Below are positions 26,839 through 35,209 of a DNA stretch of 37,760 bases, in pieces. The notes under the pieces were generated by a model. The model was not told the origin of the DNA, made no database searches, and worked only from the letters and a program-made list of their open reading frames with translations. This stretch comes from Bacteroidaceae bacterium (GTDB lineage Bacteria; Bacteroidota; Bacteroidia; Bacteroidales; Bacteroidaceae): assembly GCA_017560945.1 (NCBI GenBank), contig JAFZDY010000033.1, forward strand, positions 1-37,760. The letters run 5' to 3'. Within the stretch, counting starts at the first letter, position 1, and each line of letters begins with the position of its first letter. A program made the position numbers and the translations under genes.

Positions 26839-26973
26839 CTTAAGCTTCATTGGACAACGCTTAAGCGTAATTTGATAACGCTTAAGAGAAAAGTTGGTAA
26901 CGCTTAAGCGTTTTCGTGTTTACGCTTAAGCGCTACCGAGCTAACGCTTAAGCGATTTTTCGCTGCGCTTAAC
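26839..26973. repeat. Seven CTTAAG palindromes at 21-22-bp spacing
   Basis: Cores start at 26839, 26860, 26881, 26903, 26925, 26947 and 26968 (the last is CTTAAC), so intervals are 21, 21, 22, 22, 22 and 21 bp. The best copies read AACGCTTAAGCG, a 10-bp palindrome CGCTTAAGCG with an AA flank. The 15-16-bp spacers are unrelated in sequence. The spacing equals two helical turns, placing every copy on the same DNA face. This is a protein-binding type of layout (operator, iteron or centromere-like); no partner gene is recognised. Confidence 0.85.
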
Positions 26974-27518
26974 AGACTGAAAATCAATTGTAATAAAGTA
27001 CTTTCATTCCCGCTTATTGTCGCATCGAACTATCTACACCCCAACGTTATATATAGACACTTTTCTGAAAGTTCTACTAAAAAACTTTACAATTCTTGAA
27101 CATGACAGCAGAGGAAGGTATAGGAACATACAGTTGCATACCCTATCGCAGAGTTTCATAGCCATTGCCATCGCCAATAGCCATAGCGGCAAAGCCTATC
27201 CAACGTTAACAGCCATAGCCCTTAAAACTGGTACATGAATTGTGTTCTTCAACATATCCTTAAAATTCTTCATAATTCATAATTCCTAATTCATAATTAA
27301 TCCTTATCTTTGTCCCGTCACTCATGTGCTCCGCCTTTTTTGAGAGAGGAAAGCCGTAAGTGGCAGACATATTAAAAGAAGACGTTTACTCAGCGTTTTG
27401 TCTTTGGCTTATCAGAACTTCGCAACTTTTGAATAGCTGTCAGAGATGAATCAACGGTAGGTGTCTGCGGGATGTGTATCCAATTACGCATCCCTTTACG
27501 CTGTCATACCTGTGTAGC
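26974..27518. other. Gene-poor AT-rich spacer
   Basis: No convincing gene. It contains three copies of TTCATAATT (27269-27277, 27276-27284, 27290-27298), partly overlapping, and a TATCTTTG promoter-like box at 27305-27312 without a clear -33 element. If that box is used, the next plus-strand stop signal is the T8 tract at 27671-27678, which gives a possible noncoding transcript of about 350 nt. Confidence 0.45.
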
Positions 27519-27691
27519 CCCAACTGTACCCGTACGGTTGGGCGCACATTTGGCGTAGAGGGTTGTTATATATACATATTGACGTGGGCCTGATGTTGTT
27601 TGTTCTACAGCTATAGGTAATGCGAAGACCTTGATAAGCGGAACATACAACGAGTCAGATTCCCCACGTCTTTTTTTTGTATGTGCGAACC
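27519..27691 (+). other. Large imperfect inverted-repeat element with T8, upstream of the helicase
   Basis: A first hairpin is at 27519-27542 (10-bp stem, CCCG loop). A long nested hairpin follows. Outer arms GACGTGGG (27581-27588) and CCCACGTC (27663-27670) enclose CTGA/TCAG (27590-27593, 27655-27658). Inside these are 11-bp arms with one mismatch (27595-27605 and 27641-27651) and an inner AGGT/ACCT pair. T8 follows at 27671-27678. Even further out, GGTT-CGCACAT (27536-27549, 3-nt bulge) pairs with ATGTGCGAACC (27681-27691). This suits a structured RNA with an intrinsic terminator, or a small inverted-repeat mobile element. Confidence 0.6.
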
Positions 27692-27755
27692 AAGGTAAAA
27701 CCACCCAGAAAAACTGTTCGCTCTCGGGGAATTGGCGGATGCTTTCGTCATACGT

Positions 27756-30700
27756 ATGACCACAAGCAGTAAATTCTTCAACAACACGCCGGGAAACACC
27801 CTTTTTGACAAATTGAAGGGCATAGCCCAAGGCATGGCTAATTTCGACCGCTTTCTGGCAGTGGTCGGATTCTTCCGATCGTCGGGATACTTTAAACTAC
27901 GTCGCGAATTGGGCGATGTTTCCGAAATAAAGATTCTGGTAGGCATCAACATCGATAACATATTCCGCAGTCACAACAAAGCCCTGCTGATGTTGGCCGA
28001 CGAAGATAAGGCCAAAAAGGTCTATAGCGAAGCGTTCAAGAACGACATCCTGCAAGCACAGTATTCTCCCGAAGTGGAGCAGGGCATTCTGCAAATGTGC
28101 AACGACCTTGTGGATGGCCGCCTGCAGATGCGTATTCATGCCACCAAGAATCTTCATGCCAAGTTCTACCTCTGCCTGCCACAGCACCATAGTGAACATA
28201 GCGACGGGTGGGTTATCATGGGTTCGTCAAACATATCCGACTCAGGACTTGGCATCAAGCAACCGCCACAATACGAACTGAATGTGGCCATGAAGGACTA
28301 CGACGATGTGAAATTCTGTTCCGATGAGTTCTGGACACTGTGGAACGAAGCCATCCCTCTGACCACTGACGATATTGCAGCCTACAAAGACCAGACCTTC
28401 CTTGGCTACCAACCGACTCCGTACGAACTGTATATAAAGGTATTGATTGAAGCCTTTGGCGACCAGGTGGAGGATGATTTTACCATCCAATTGCCCGACG
28501 GAGTGAAGGACCTGAAGTATCAGAAAGATGCCGTCATCCAAGGCTACCAGATGCTGATGCAGCACAACGGCCTCTTCTTGGCCGATGTGGTGGGTTTGGG
28601 AAAGACCATGATTGCCACCATGATAGCCAAACGGTTTGTAGAGGCAAACGGTAAGAGCACCAATATCCTTGTGGTTTATCCGCCGGCCTTGGAAGACAAC
28701 TGGCGAAACACATTCAAACTGTTCGGTATCTACAAGAAAGCACAGTTCGTCACCAATGGCAGTCTGTCCAAGGTTCTTGACGGGCGCGACCAATACAAGG
28801 ACAAGGAAGAGTTTGACCTAATCATCGTCGATGAAGCCCACGGATTCCGTAGCGACAGTTCGGGCAAGTACGACGAGTTGCAGAGAATATGCAAGTCTCC
28901 CCGCTGCAACAGCGGCCTTGTGCGCGACACACAGAAGAAAGTGATGCTCCTTTCGGCCACCCCGCTCAACAACCGCCCCGATGATTTGCAGAACCAATTG
29001 CTCCTGTTCCAGAACAGCCAAAGCTGCACCATTGACGGTGTGCCTAACCTGAAAGCCTTCTTCTCCGGCCACATTTTGGACTACAAACGGTTGATGCGCG
29101 AACGCGACCAGCGTGACGTCACCGCCGAGGTGGATAAGATATACGAGCAGATACGCAGTAAGGTGATTGACAAGGTGACTGTCCGCCGTACACGCAACAA
29201 CATCCTGAACGACCCCGATTATAAGGCCGACATCCAGTCTCAAGGCATCATATTCCCACACATCCTGCCACCCAACGAACAGGAGTATGTGATGGATTCC
29301 GACACAAGCAACCGTTTCTATGAAACCCTGAAGCAACTGACCGATGGCCCTTCAGAAGAGAATCCCAAAGGCAAAGGGCTGACTTACGCCCGCTACCGTG
29401 CCGTAGAGTTCCTGAAACCTGAGTATCGCGACAAGTACAAGAATGCCGTACACATCGGCCAGACATTGGCAGGCATCTACCGTGTACACATGGTCAAACG
29501 GTTGGAAAGCAGTTTCTATGCTTTCAAGAAATCACTGCGCACCTTGCTCCGCATCACCACCGACATGATCAAGATGTTCGACGAGGACAAGGTAATCATT
29601 GCCCCCGACCTGAAGGTGAAAGACCTGCAAGCAAAAGATATGGAGCTTGACGAGATTATCGAATATGCCATCACAAAGGGATATGCCGCCGAAGACATCC
29701 TCTTCTCTGCCGATGCTTTCAGTCCCGATTTCCTGGAAATGCTCCATCATGACCGTGAGATACTGGAACGCCTCAATGCCGATTGGGAGAAAGAGAACGA
29801 CGACCCAAAGTTCAACAAGTTCCGCGAAAACCTCATCCAAGTCTTCTTCAACAGAAACATCAATCCGTCAGGCAAACTGGTGCTGTTCTCTGAAAGTGTC
29901 GATACCCTTACCTATTTGCACGAAAGGCTCACCAAGGAGCTGGGACGTACCGACGTGCTGATGGTCACTGCCTCTAACCGCAACCGGTTGGGGCAGACCA
30001 TCAAAGAGAACTTCGATGCCAACTATGCCAGCGACTCCATGCGGTACAACATCATCATCACCTCCGATGTGTTGGCCGAAGGTGTCAATCTGCACCGCTC
30101 CAATGTGATTGTCAACTACGATTCCCCTTGGAACGCCACCCGACTGATGCAGCGCATTGGCCGTGTGAACCGCATCGGCTCTGTGGCTCCCAACATCTAC
30201 AACTACATGTTCTATCCATCGCAACAAGGCGACAAGGAAATCCAACTCTACAAGAATGCCCTTGTCAAGTTGCAGGGTTTCCACTCGGCCTTTGGTGAGG
30301 ATGCCCAAATCTATTCTAAGGAGGAGATTGTCAAGGAGTTCCAAATGTTCGACAACCAGGTGAAGGACAGCATCGACAAGAAGATTGCCCTGTTGCGCGA
30401 GGTGCGCGAACTCTACAACAGCGACCGCAAACTGTATCACAAAATCAAGGCACTGCCCATGAAGAGCCGTGTAATGCGCGATACAGGCAAACATAGCGGA
30501 AAGTCTGTAGTCTTTGTCTCTTCCAACGTGAAGACAGAGTTCTATCTGGCCACTTCCACAGGTGTTGACGTGATAGACTTCCTTGAAGCGGTGAAATACC
30601 TCAAAGCCAAACCCGAAGAACAGGCTGCCTCCTTCACAAATGAAGCGCAGCACTACCAACATGTGAACAGTGCCTTGGCCCGATACACCACCGAGTATGT

Positions 30701-31055
30701 GGAAGCAGCCGACACCTCGTCCATCAACCGCACCGACCTTGACAAGACTTCGCTCGAAGCCAACAAGTTCTTGCGAACCATCAAGCAGATAACGACAGAC
30801 AACGAACTGAAGTCGCAATGCGATGTACTGAAGGCTTATATCAACGAAGGTATCTATGCCCAACTGCCCCGTTACCTCAAAGCCTTGTCGCGTGAGTACA
30901 AGAACGACCGTGCCAAAATGAAGCAGGACGAATACCAACTGCAAGGCAAAATAACCAGCCTACTCGGCGAGTACCAAACCCAAGACAAAGAGCAACGCCG
31001 CGAAGCGCAACATGCCTCTGACCCACAAATCATTATTTCCGAAACTTTCATCTAA
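27756..31055 (+). CDS. PLD-nuclease/SNF2-type helicase fusion (restriction or defence translocase)
   Basis: 1099-aa protein. The N-terminal phospholipase-D nuclease domain has an HxK motif at H134/K136 (LHAKFYL) and GSSN at 156-159, as in BfiI, R.NgoAVII and R.CglI nucleases. It is followed by an SF2/SNF2 motor with Walker A VVGLGKT (K283), DEAH at 359-362, LLSATPLNN, EGVNLHRSNVIVNYD and RLMQRIGRVNRIG. The C-terminal 300 residues are helical and charged. ATG 27756 is chosen; a TTG at 27732 is in frame. It lies 11 bp before the methyltransferase gene, so the two form one unit. Likely role: ATP-driven translocation and cutting of unmethylated phage DNA (inference). DISARM DrmD is a related helicase, but drmA/B/C are absent. 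Confidence 0.88.
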   Translation: MTTSSKFFNNTPGNTLFDKLKGIAQGMANFDRFLAVVGFFRSSGYFKLRRELGDVSEIKILVGINIDNIFRSHNKALLMLADEDKAKKVYSEAFKNDILQAQYSPEVEQGILQMCNDLVDGRLQMRIHATKNLHAKFYLCLPQHHSEHSDGWVIMGSSNISDSGLGIKQPPQYELNVAMKDYDDVKFCSDEFWTLWNEAIPLTTDDIAAYKDQTFLGYQPTPYELYIKVLIEAFGDQVEDDFTIQLPDGVKDLKYQKDAVIQGYQMLMQHNGLFLADVVGLGKTMIATMIAKRFVEANGKSTNILVVYPPALEDNWRNTFKLFGIYKKAQFVTNGSLSKVLDGRDQYKDKEEFDLIIVDEAHGFRSDSSGKYDELQRICKSPRCNSGLVRDTQKKVMLLSATPLNNRPDDLQNQLLLFQNSQSCTIDGVPNLKAFFSGHILDYKRLMRERDQRDVTAEVDKIYEQIRSKVIDKVTVRRTRNNILNDPDYKADIQSQGIIFPHILPPNEQEYVMDSDTSNRFYETLKQLTDGPSEENPKGKGLTYARYRAVEFLKPEYRDKYKNAVHIGQTLAGIYRVHMVKRLESSFYAFKKSLRTLLRITTDMIKMFDEDKVIIAPDLKVKDLQAKDMELDEIIEYAITKGYAAEDILFSADAFSPDFLEMLHHDREILERLNADWEKENDDPKFNKFRENLIQVFFNRNINPSGKLVLFSESVDTLTYLHERLTKELGRTDVLMVTASNRNRLGQTIKENFDANYASDSMRYNIIITSDVLAEGVNLHRSNVIVNYDSPWNATRLMQRIGRVNRIGSVAPNIYNYMFYPSQQGDKEIQLYKNALVKLQGFHSAFGEDAQIYSKEEIVKEFQMFDNQVKDSIDKKIALLREVRELYNSDRKLYHKIKALPMKSRVMRDTGKHSGKSVVFVSSNVKTEFYLATSTGVDVIDFLEAVKYLKAKPEEQAASFTNEAQHYQHVNSALARYTTEYVEAADTSSINRTDLDKTSLEANKFLRTIKQITTDNELKSQCDVLKAYINEGIYAQLPRYLKALSREYKNDRAKMKQDEYQLQGKITSLLGEYQTQDKEQRREAQHASDPQIIISETFI

Positions 31056-31066
31056 TTAAACGAACT

Positions 31067-34000
31067 ATGGCAACCGTATATTCATCTGATAACCTGAGAA
31101 CTATCTTCCAATCCCCGTTCAACCTTGCCCAATGGTACACAGTTCTGCAAAATCTGTTTGAAGCAAGCGAGCTGAAAAGTACCCCCGAACGAATCATCAA
31201 CAACACCGCTGACGAAGGATATTACTTGGGAAGCATCGACACCACTGACAGCTACCGCATCGGACTTTTCCACTACAAAATCAGTCATGGCTCCGTTGCC
31301 AACAAGCGTGTAGGGCTTCGCAATCTGGTAAAGTCGTTCATCAATCCCACATGGGGTGAGTTTGAAGGTGCTTTGGTAGTATTCGATAGTGGCGACTATT
31401 GGCGCTTGTCCTTCATCAGCGACATCAAGGGAGAAGCCACCTCGCCCAAACGCTATACTTACGTGTTTGGAAATGGAAACTTGCTTTACCGCACACCCAT
31501 CGAACGTTTCAACTTACTGCAAAAGAAGGGAGTCTCGTTCGAGAACCTGAAAGAGGCCTTCTCCGTGGAAGCTCTGTCAGATGAATTCTTTGATAAGTAC
31601 CGTGAACAGTATGCCGATTTTATCCAATATATCACAGGCAAGCGTTTCGTTAAGGTTGGTGGTAAATGGGAAGAAAAGGTACAGGGTACACCCAACGCTG
31701 CCTTAATGCAGGCATTCGGTTACGATGAGAAGAAAATACGCGATTACATCAAGAAGATGATGGGACGCATTACGTTCTTGCATTTCCTGCAACGAAAGGG
31801 ATGGATGTGTGGTGATTTGAACTATATGCAGAATATGTTTAACCGTTCAGCGTATCAGCACGATTATCTCGATTCAGTGCTTGAACCACTATTCTTTGGT
31901 ATCTTGAACACCAAACCTGCAGAACGCGAATATTGGTTCAATAAATACAATTGGGATTTGAGCTTGCTTGAAGAATGGAAAGATATTCCATACCTTAATG
32001 GTGGCTTGTTTGAACGTGATGCAGAAGATGAACCAGAGAGTCGTTTCCCTGCCGACTACTTCAAACGCCTATTCCAATTCTTCAGTGAGTATAATTTCAC
32101 CATTGATGAGAACGACCCTAACGATGCCGAAGTGGGTGTCGATCCCGAAATGTTGGGTAAAATCTTTGAGAACCTACTCGAAGATAACAAGGATAAAGGT
32201 GCATTCTACACTCCAAAAAAGATTGTACGCTATATGTGCCAGGAATCGCTTATTGCTTATCTTGAAACCAATACAAGTGTCGCAAAGGACAAGATTCGTC
32301 AATTTGTGCTTTCCCCAGAAGAGGGTGTTGCAGATATTCCAGAGAATAAGAAACCGAAACTTCTCGCTGCACTTGAAGAAGTTAAGATTTGCGACCCGGC
32401 CATTGGTTCGGGAGCATTCCCTATGGGCTTGCTCAATGAACTTTTGCATTGTCGTGAGGTGTTGAGTGGGGAACATTACGACCGTGCAGAAATAAAGAAG
32501 AGCATTATCCAAAACAATATCTATGGTGTGGATATTGAGAAGGGCGCTGTTGATATCGCCCGTTTGCGTTTTTGGCTCTCTATCGTGGTCGATGAGGAGA
32601 CTCCATCGCCATTGCCAAACCTTGACTATAAGATTATGCAAGGTAATTCGCTTATCGAGAGTTTTATGGGCGTGGATTTGAGCAAACTCACTTACGAAAA
32701 GGAATACAAAAAAGACAAGGGAGAATTTTCTCTCTTTGATGATGAGAAGAACCGTTTGCAAAAGACTGTTTCATACCTACTATCATCATACTACTCTTGC
32801 AGTGATCACGACAAAAAAGTAAAATTGCAACAAGAGATTTCCGATACCATCAATAAGCAGTTGGAGGCACAGGCATACAATCCGTCTATTCTTGCCAAAC
32901 TCAAAGAAATCAACCTTGCCGAGAATAATAATTTCTTCTTATGGCACACTTGGTTCAGCGATGTGTTCAACCGAGACGACAAGGAAGGATTTGATATTGT
33001 GATTGGTAATCCGCCATATTTTCTATATCAAGAATCACATGTTGGAGAGATTGCAGATTTACGTAGTGATAAGGACTATACGATAGCATTTGGGGGTAAA
33101 TTAAATGCCTACAAACTCTTTATCGCAAATGCGGTAAAAAAACTCCTATCTACAAATGGTATAAATTGTTTTATCTTCCAAAATTCTTTTTTAGGAGATA
33201 GACAGGCTACTAATTTGAGAAAGTATATTCTCAAGAATGACAAGATTATCAAAATTGATTCGTTCCCCGAACGAGATAGTAAGAAGAAACGTGTTTTTGA
33301 GAGTGTAAAGATGAGTGTGTGTATATCATTAATACAAAACACTAAAATCAATAGTGATTATATATTCCCTGTATATGTATGGGATGACAAGCATAAATCA
33401 TCAGGGTTAAGTACTTCTTTTTCTCTTAATGATATTATAGCAATTGATAGTATTGATTATACAATACCACGTTTGAGACCTGAATACAAAACAACAGTCA
33501 TTAAGTTATTGAAGAAAAAAGGAATATCACTGAAATGTATAGAGGGTGAGTTAAATGTAACATTTCATAAAAAATTCTTTGGCTCAAATATTAGCAACCC
33601 TGTTATATTGAAGGGAGCTTCAATACAACGATACTATTATACTCATCAAATGAGCCAAGGTCAAATAGATTATATCGAAGAAGATAAATATTTGTCAGAA
33701 TATGGGACTACTGAGAAATCTGCCCATCACAAATATGAGAGAATTGCAATGCAAGGAATGACAGGTGCAAATGACAAGATTAGACTTGTAATGTCCATTG
33801 TGCCTAAAGGATATTATTTGGCTAATTCATGTAATTACATCTTACCCTCGGAATCAATAGACTTATATTGTTTATTGGGCTTCCTAAACTCAAAGGTTAT
33901 AAATTGGTTCTTTAGATGTTTCAGTACTAATAGCAATGTTAATGGTTACGAAGTTGATAATTTCCCAATTCCACGGTTAGATTTAGGTGTTCAATTGAGG

Positions 34001-34150
34001 ATTTCTGAGCTAGTTAAAGAAGTTATTGAAACTAAGCGTATAAATAATTTGACAGATACTTCTGTAATAGAAAAGCAGATTGATGAGTATGTTTATCAAG
34101 CATATGAGTTATCAAAGGAAGATATAAGAATCATCGAACAAAGCATCTAA
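31067..34150 (+). CDS. Eco57I-class adenine-N6 DNA methyltransferase with target-recognition region
   Basis: 1027-aa class I SAM methyltransferase that probably marks host DNA. The N-terminal region (1-370) is of unknown role. GAFYTPKKIVRYMCQESL precedes the SAM motif DPAIGSGAFPMG (from D443). The catalytic NPPY is at 648-651. The remaining 376 residues form a variable target-recognition region of type IIG/type I-S style, with ERIAMQGMTGANDKIRLV and CLLGFLNSKVINWFF, and DNFPIPRL near the end. No nuclease motif is evident here, so cutting is likely supplied by the upstream PLD-helicase. Base composition falls sharply from about codon 648 onward. It ends 37 bp from a convergent TOPRIM gene. Confidence 0.9.
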   Translation: MATVYSSDNLRTIFQSPFNLAQWYTVLQNLFEASELKSTPERIINNTADEGYYLGSIDTTDSYRIGLFHYKISHGSVANKRVGLRNLVKSFINPTWGEFEGALVVFDSGDYWRLSFISDIKGEATSPKRYTYVFGNGNLLYRTPIERFNLLQKKGVSFENLKEAFSVEALSDEFFDKYREQYADFIQYITGKRFVKVGGKWEEKVQGTPNAALMQAFGYDEKKIRDYIKKMMGRITFLHFLQRKGWMCGDLNYMQNMFNRSAYQHDYLDSVLEPLFFGILNTKPAEREYWFNKYNWDLSLLEEWKDIPYLNGGLFERDAEDEPESRFPADYFKRLFQFFSEYNFTIDENDPNDAEVGVDPEMLGKIFENLLEDNKDKGAFYTPKKIVRYMCQESLIAYLETNTSVAKDKIRQFVLSPEEGVADIPENKKPKLLAALEEVKICDPAIGSGAFPMGLLNELLHCREVLSGEHYDRAEIKKSIIQNNIYGVDIEKGAVDIARLRFWLSIVVDEETPSPLPNLDYKIMQGNSLIESFMGVDLSKLTYEKEYKKDKGEFSLFDDEKNRLQKTVSYLLSSYYSCSDHDKKVKLQQEISDTINKQLEAQAYNPSILAKLKEINLAENNNFFLWHTWFSDVFNRDDKEGFDIVIGNPPYFLYQESHVGEIADLRSDKDYTIAFGGKLNAYKLFIANAVKKLLSTNGINCFIFQNSFLGDRQATNLRKYILKNDKIIKIDSFPERDSKKKRVFESVKMSVCISLIQNTKINSDYIFPVYVWDDKHKSSGLSTSFSLNDIIAIDSIDYTIPRLRPEYKTTVIKLLKKKGISLKCIEGELNVTFHKKFFGSNISNPVILKGASIQRYYYTHQMSQGQIDYIEEDKYLSEYGTTEKSAHHKYERIAMQGMTGANDKIRLVMSIVPKGYYLANSCNYILPSESIDLYCLLGFLNSKVINWFFRCFSTNSNVNGYEVDNFPIPRLDLGVQLRISELVKEVIETKRINNLTDTSVIEKQIDEYVYQAYELSKEDIRIIEQSI

Positions 34151-34156
34151 CGACAA

Positions 34157-34181
34157 AATAGCCTGCATCCCGCAGGCTATT
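34157..34181. terminator. Bidirectional terminator between convergent defence genes
   Basis: Perfect 10-bp arms (34157-34166 and 34172-34181) with a 5-nt loop sit in the 37-bp gap. Short A/T-rich tracts flank both sides (ATTGTGTTAA on plus, TTGTCG on minus), so it probably serves both directions. Confidence 0.75.
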
Positions 34182-34187
34182 ATTGTG

Positions 34188-35207
34188 TTAACTTATTGGA
34201 AGATCTTCTCTTGCACATGAAAATGTTAAAATAATCTTTGCCAGCATATGCCATTCGTCTTCAAAATAATTAATTGGATAATACTTATTTTTATCATTTA
34301 AGTATTTGTTAATAGCATCTTGCCTAATAGGAGGGAATACCGCATTGTTCCGTTTTCTAATTAAACTATCTATGTGTTTTGTAAAGCCTTCTATATTACT
34401 TTTATAGAGTCTTTTGTAAAGTTCTGCTGCAAAATTATAATATGAATCATCATTTTGAATTGCATCAAGAGTAATACCCTTTTTCATATCGTAGAATCGT
34501 AATATCTCCTTGGCAACATCACCAATAGATGCAATTTTTTTCAAAAAATCACAACCATTAGAATTCGTTATTTTTATTAGAAATGAAAATGGTAATAGAT
34601 TTTCTATTTCATGAAAATTTAACGTATGCAAAAAAATATGTTTAACCTTTCTTCTTGATACTTTTTCCACTTTTTTATATGTCTCTCCAAAATCATCATC
34701 TGGAAATCGTTTATCCGTATCTACTATCACTAACCCAAGAAAATTATTATTTTGCAATCGCCTGAGATTTTGTGCAGTATCAGAACCTCCTCCATTGTAT
34801 GCTATATAATTAATATTTGTATCTTGAGAATACATTTTACAGATGTTGATAAAGAAATCAACATCTTGAGCATTCTCACATAATATATGTACTGGTTGGA
34901 TTGAAGAAGTCTTTTCAAAAAAATCAATTGATATTTCGTGTAGATTATTTTTGTCATCATTAATAACTACTTGCATAATCCAATCTACATCATAAGAAAA
35001 AGAACAATGATTTTTTAAATAATTTAATGCACTTTTAGCTCTAGAATCTGATAGTTTACTTTGAAAATGGTCGCATAGCAACTCTGAAGCCATTAATAAA
35101 TGGTTTCCTTCGTAGTATCCAATTAAAAGGTTTGTAATACATATTAGTATTTGTTCTTCTCTTTCTAATGGATATTCACATAGATTATCTGTTAATTCAA
35201 AAACCAT
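34188..35207 (-). CDS. TOPRIM-like OLD-family nuclease subunit (PARIS AriB-like candidate)
   Basis: 339-aa protein. A helical N-terminal 100 residues precede a TOPRIM-like fold: acidic Glu E111 in HILCENAQDVDFF, a GGG turn at 139-141, and the D-x-D pair D163/D165 in GLVIVDTDKRFPDDD. Then comes FHEIENLLPF (E200, E202), as in DUF4435-type proteins. TOPRIM domains use these acids for metal-dependent DNA or RNA cutting. The start is set at ATG 35207, 2 bp after the ATPase stop codon; a longer frame to 35234 would overlap the ATPase. Adjacent ATPase plus separate TOPRIM matches the two-gene layout of PARIS (AriA/AriB) or other split OLD systems. Family assignment is inference; AT-rich (about 30% GC). 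Confidence 0.7.
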   Translation of the reverse strand: MVFELTDNLCEYPLEREEQILICITNLLIGYYEGNHLLMASELLCDHFQSKLSDSRAKSALNYLKNHCSFSYDVDWIMQVVINDDKNNLHEISIDFFEKTSSIQPVHILCENAQDVDFFINICKMYSQDTNINYIAYNGGGSDTAQNLRRLQNNNFLGLVIVDTDKRFPDDDFGETYKKVEKVSRRKVKHIFLHTLNFHEIENLLPFSFLIKITNSNGCDFLKKIASIGDVAKEILRFYDMKKGITLDAIQNDDSYYNFAAELYKRLYKSNIEGFTKHIDSLIRKRNNAVFPPIRQDAINKYLNDKNKYYPINYFEDEWHMLAKIILTFSCAREDLPIS

Positions 35208-35209
35208 AA

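Noticed and set aside
26581-26850. Minus-strand 89-codon open frame with ATG at 26850, next to the CTTAAG array
   Set aside because: It runs through the 17-bp repeat/terminator set, has no promoter or known domain, and its codons include array and repeat sequence. A decayed gene fragment is possible, but I cannot support a gene.
26839-26973. CRISPR array
   Set aside because: Repeat core is 6-12 bp and spacers 15-16 bp; repeats are palindromic and no cas genes are present.
27017-27238. Plus-strand 73-codon open frame
   Set aside because: Low-complexity, AT-rich, no domain, no RBS or promoter; it looks like noncoding spacer.
27341-27370. RNase P RNA start (GAGGAAAG box)
   Set aside because: Only the short GAGGAAAG motif matches; the following conserved CCGGGC and the 3' partner are absent.
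27504-27830. Minus-strand 108-codon open frame covering the hairpin element and the helicase start
   Set aside because: It is antisense to the well-supported helicase start and to the inverted repeats; no recognisable domain.
27756-34150. DISARM or BREX operon
   Set aside because: A helicase and a methyltransferase are present, but drmA/drmB/drmC and brxA/brxB/pglZ/brxL genes are not in the window.
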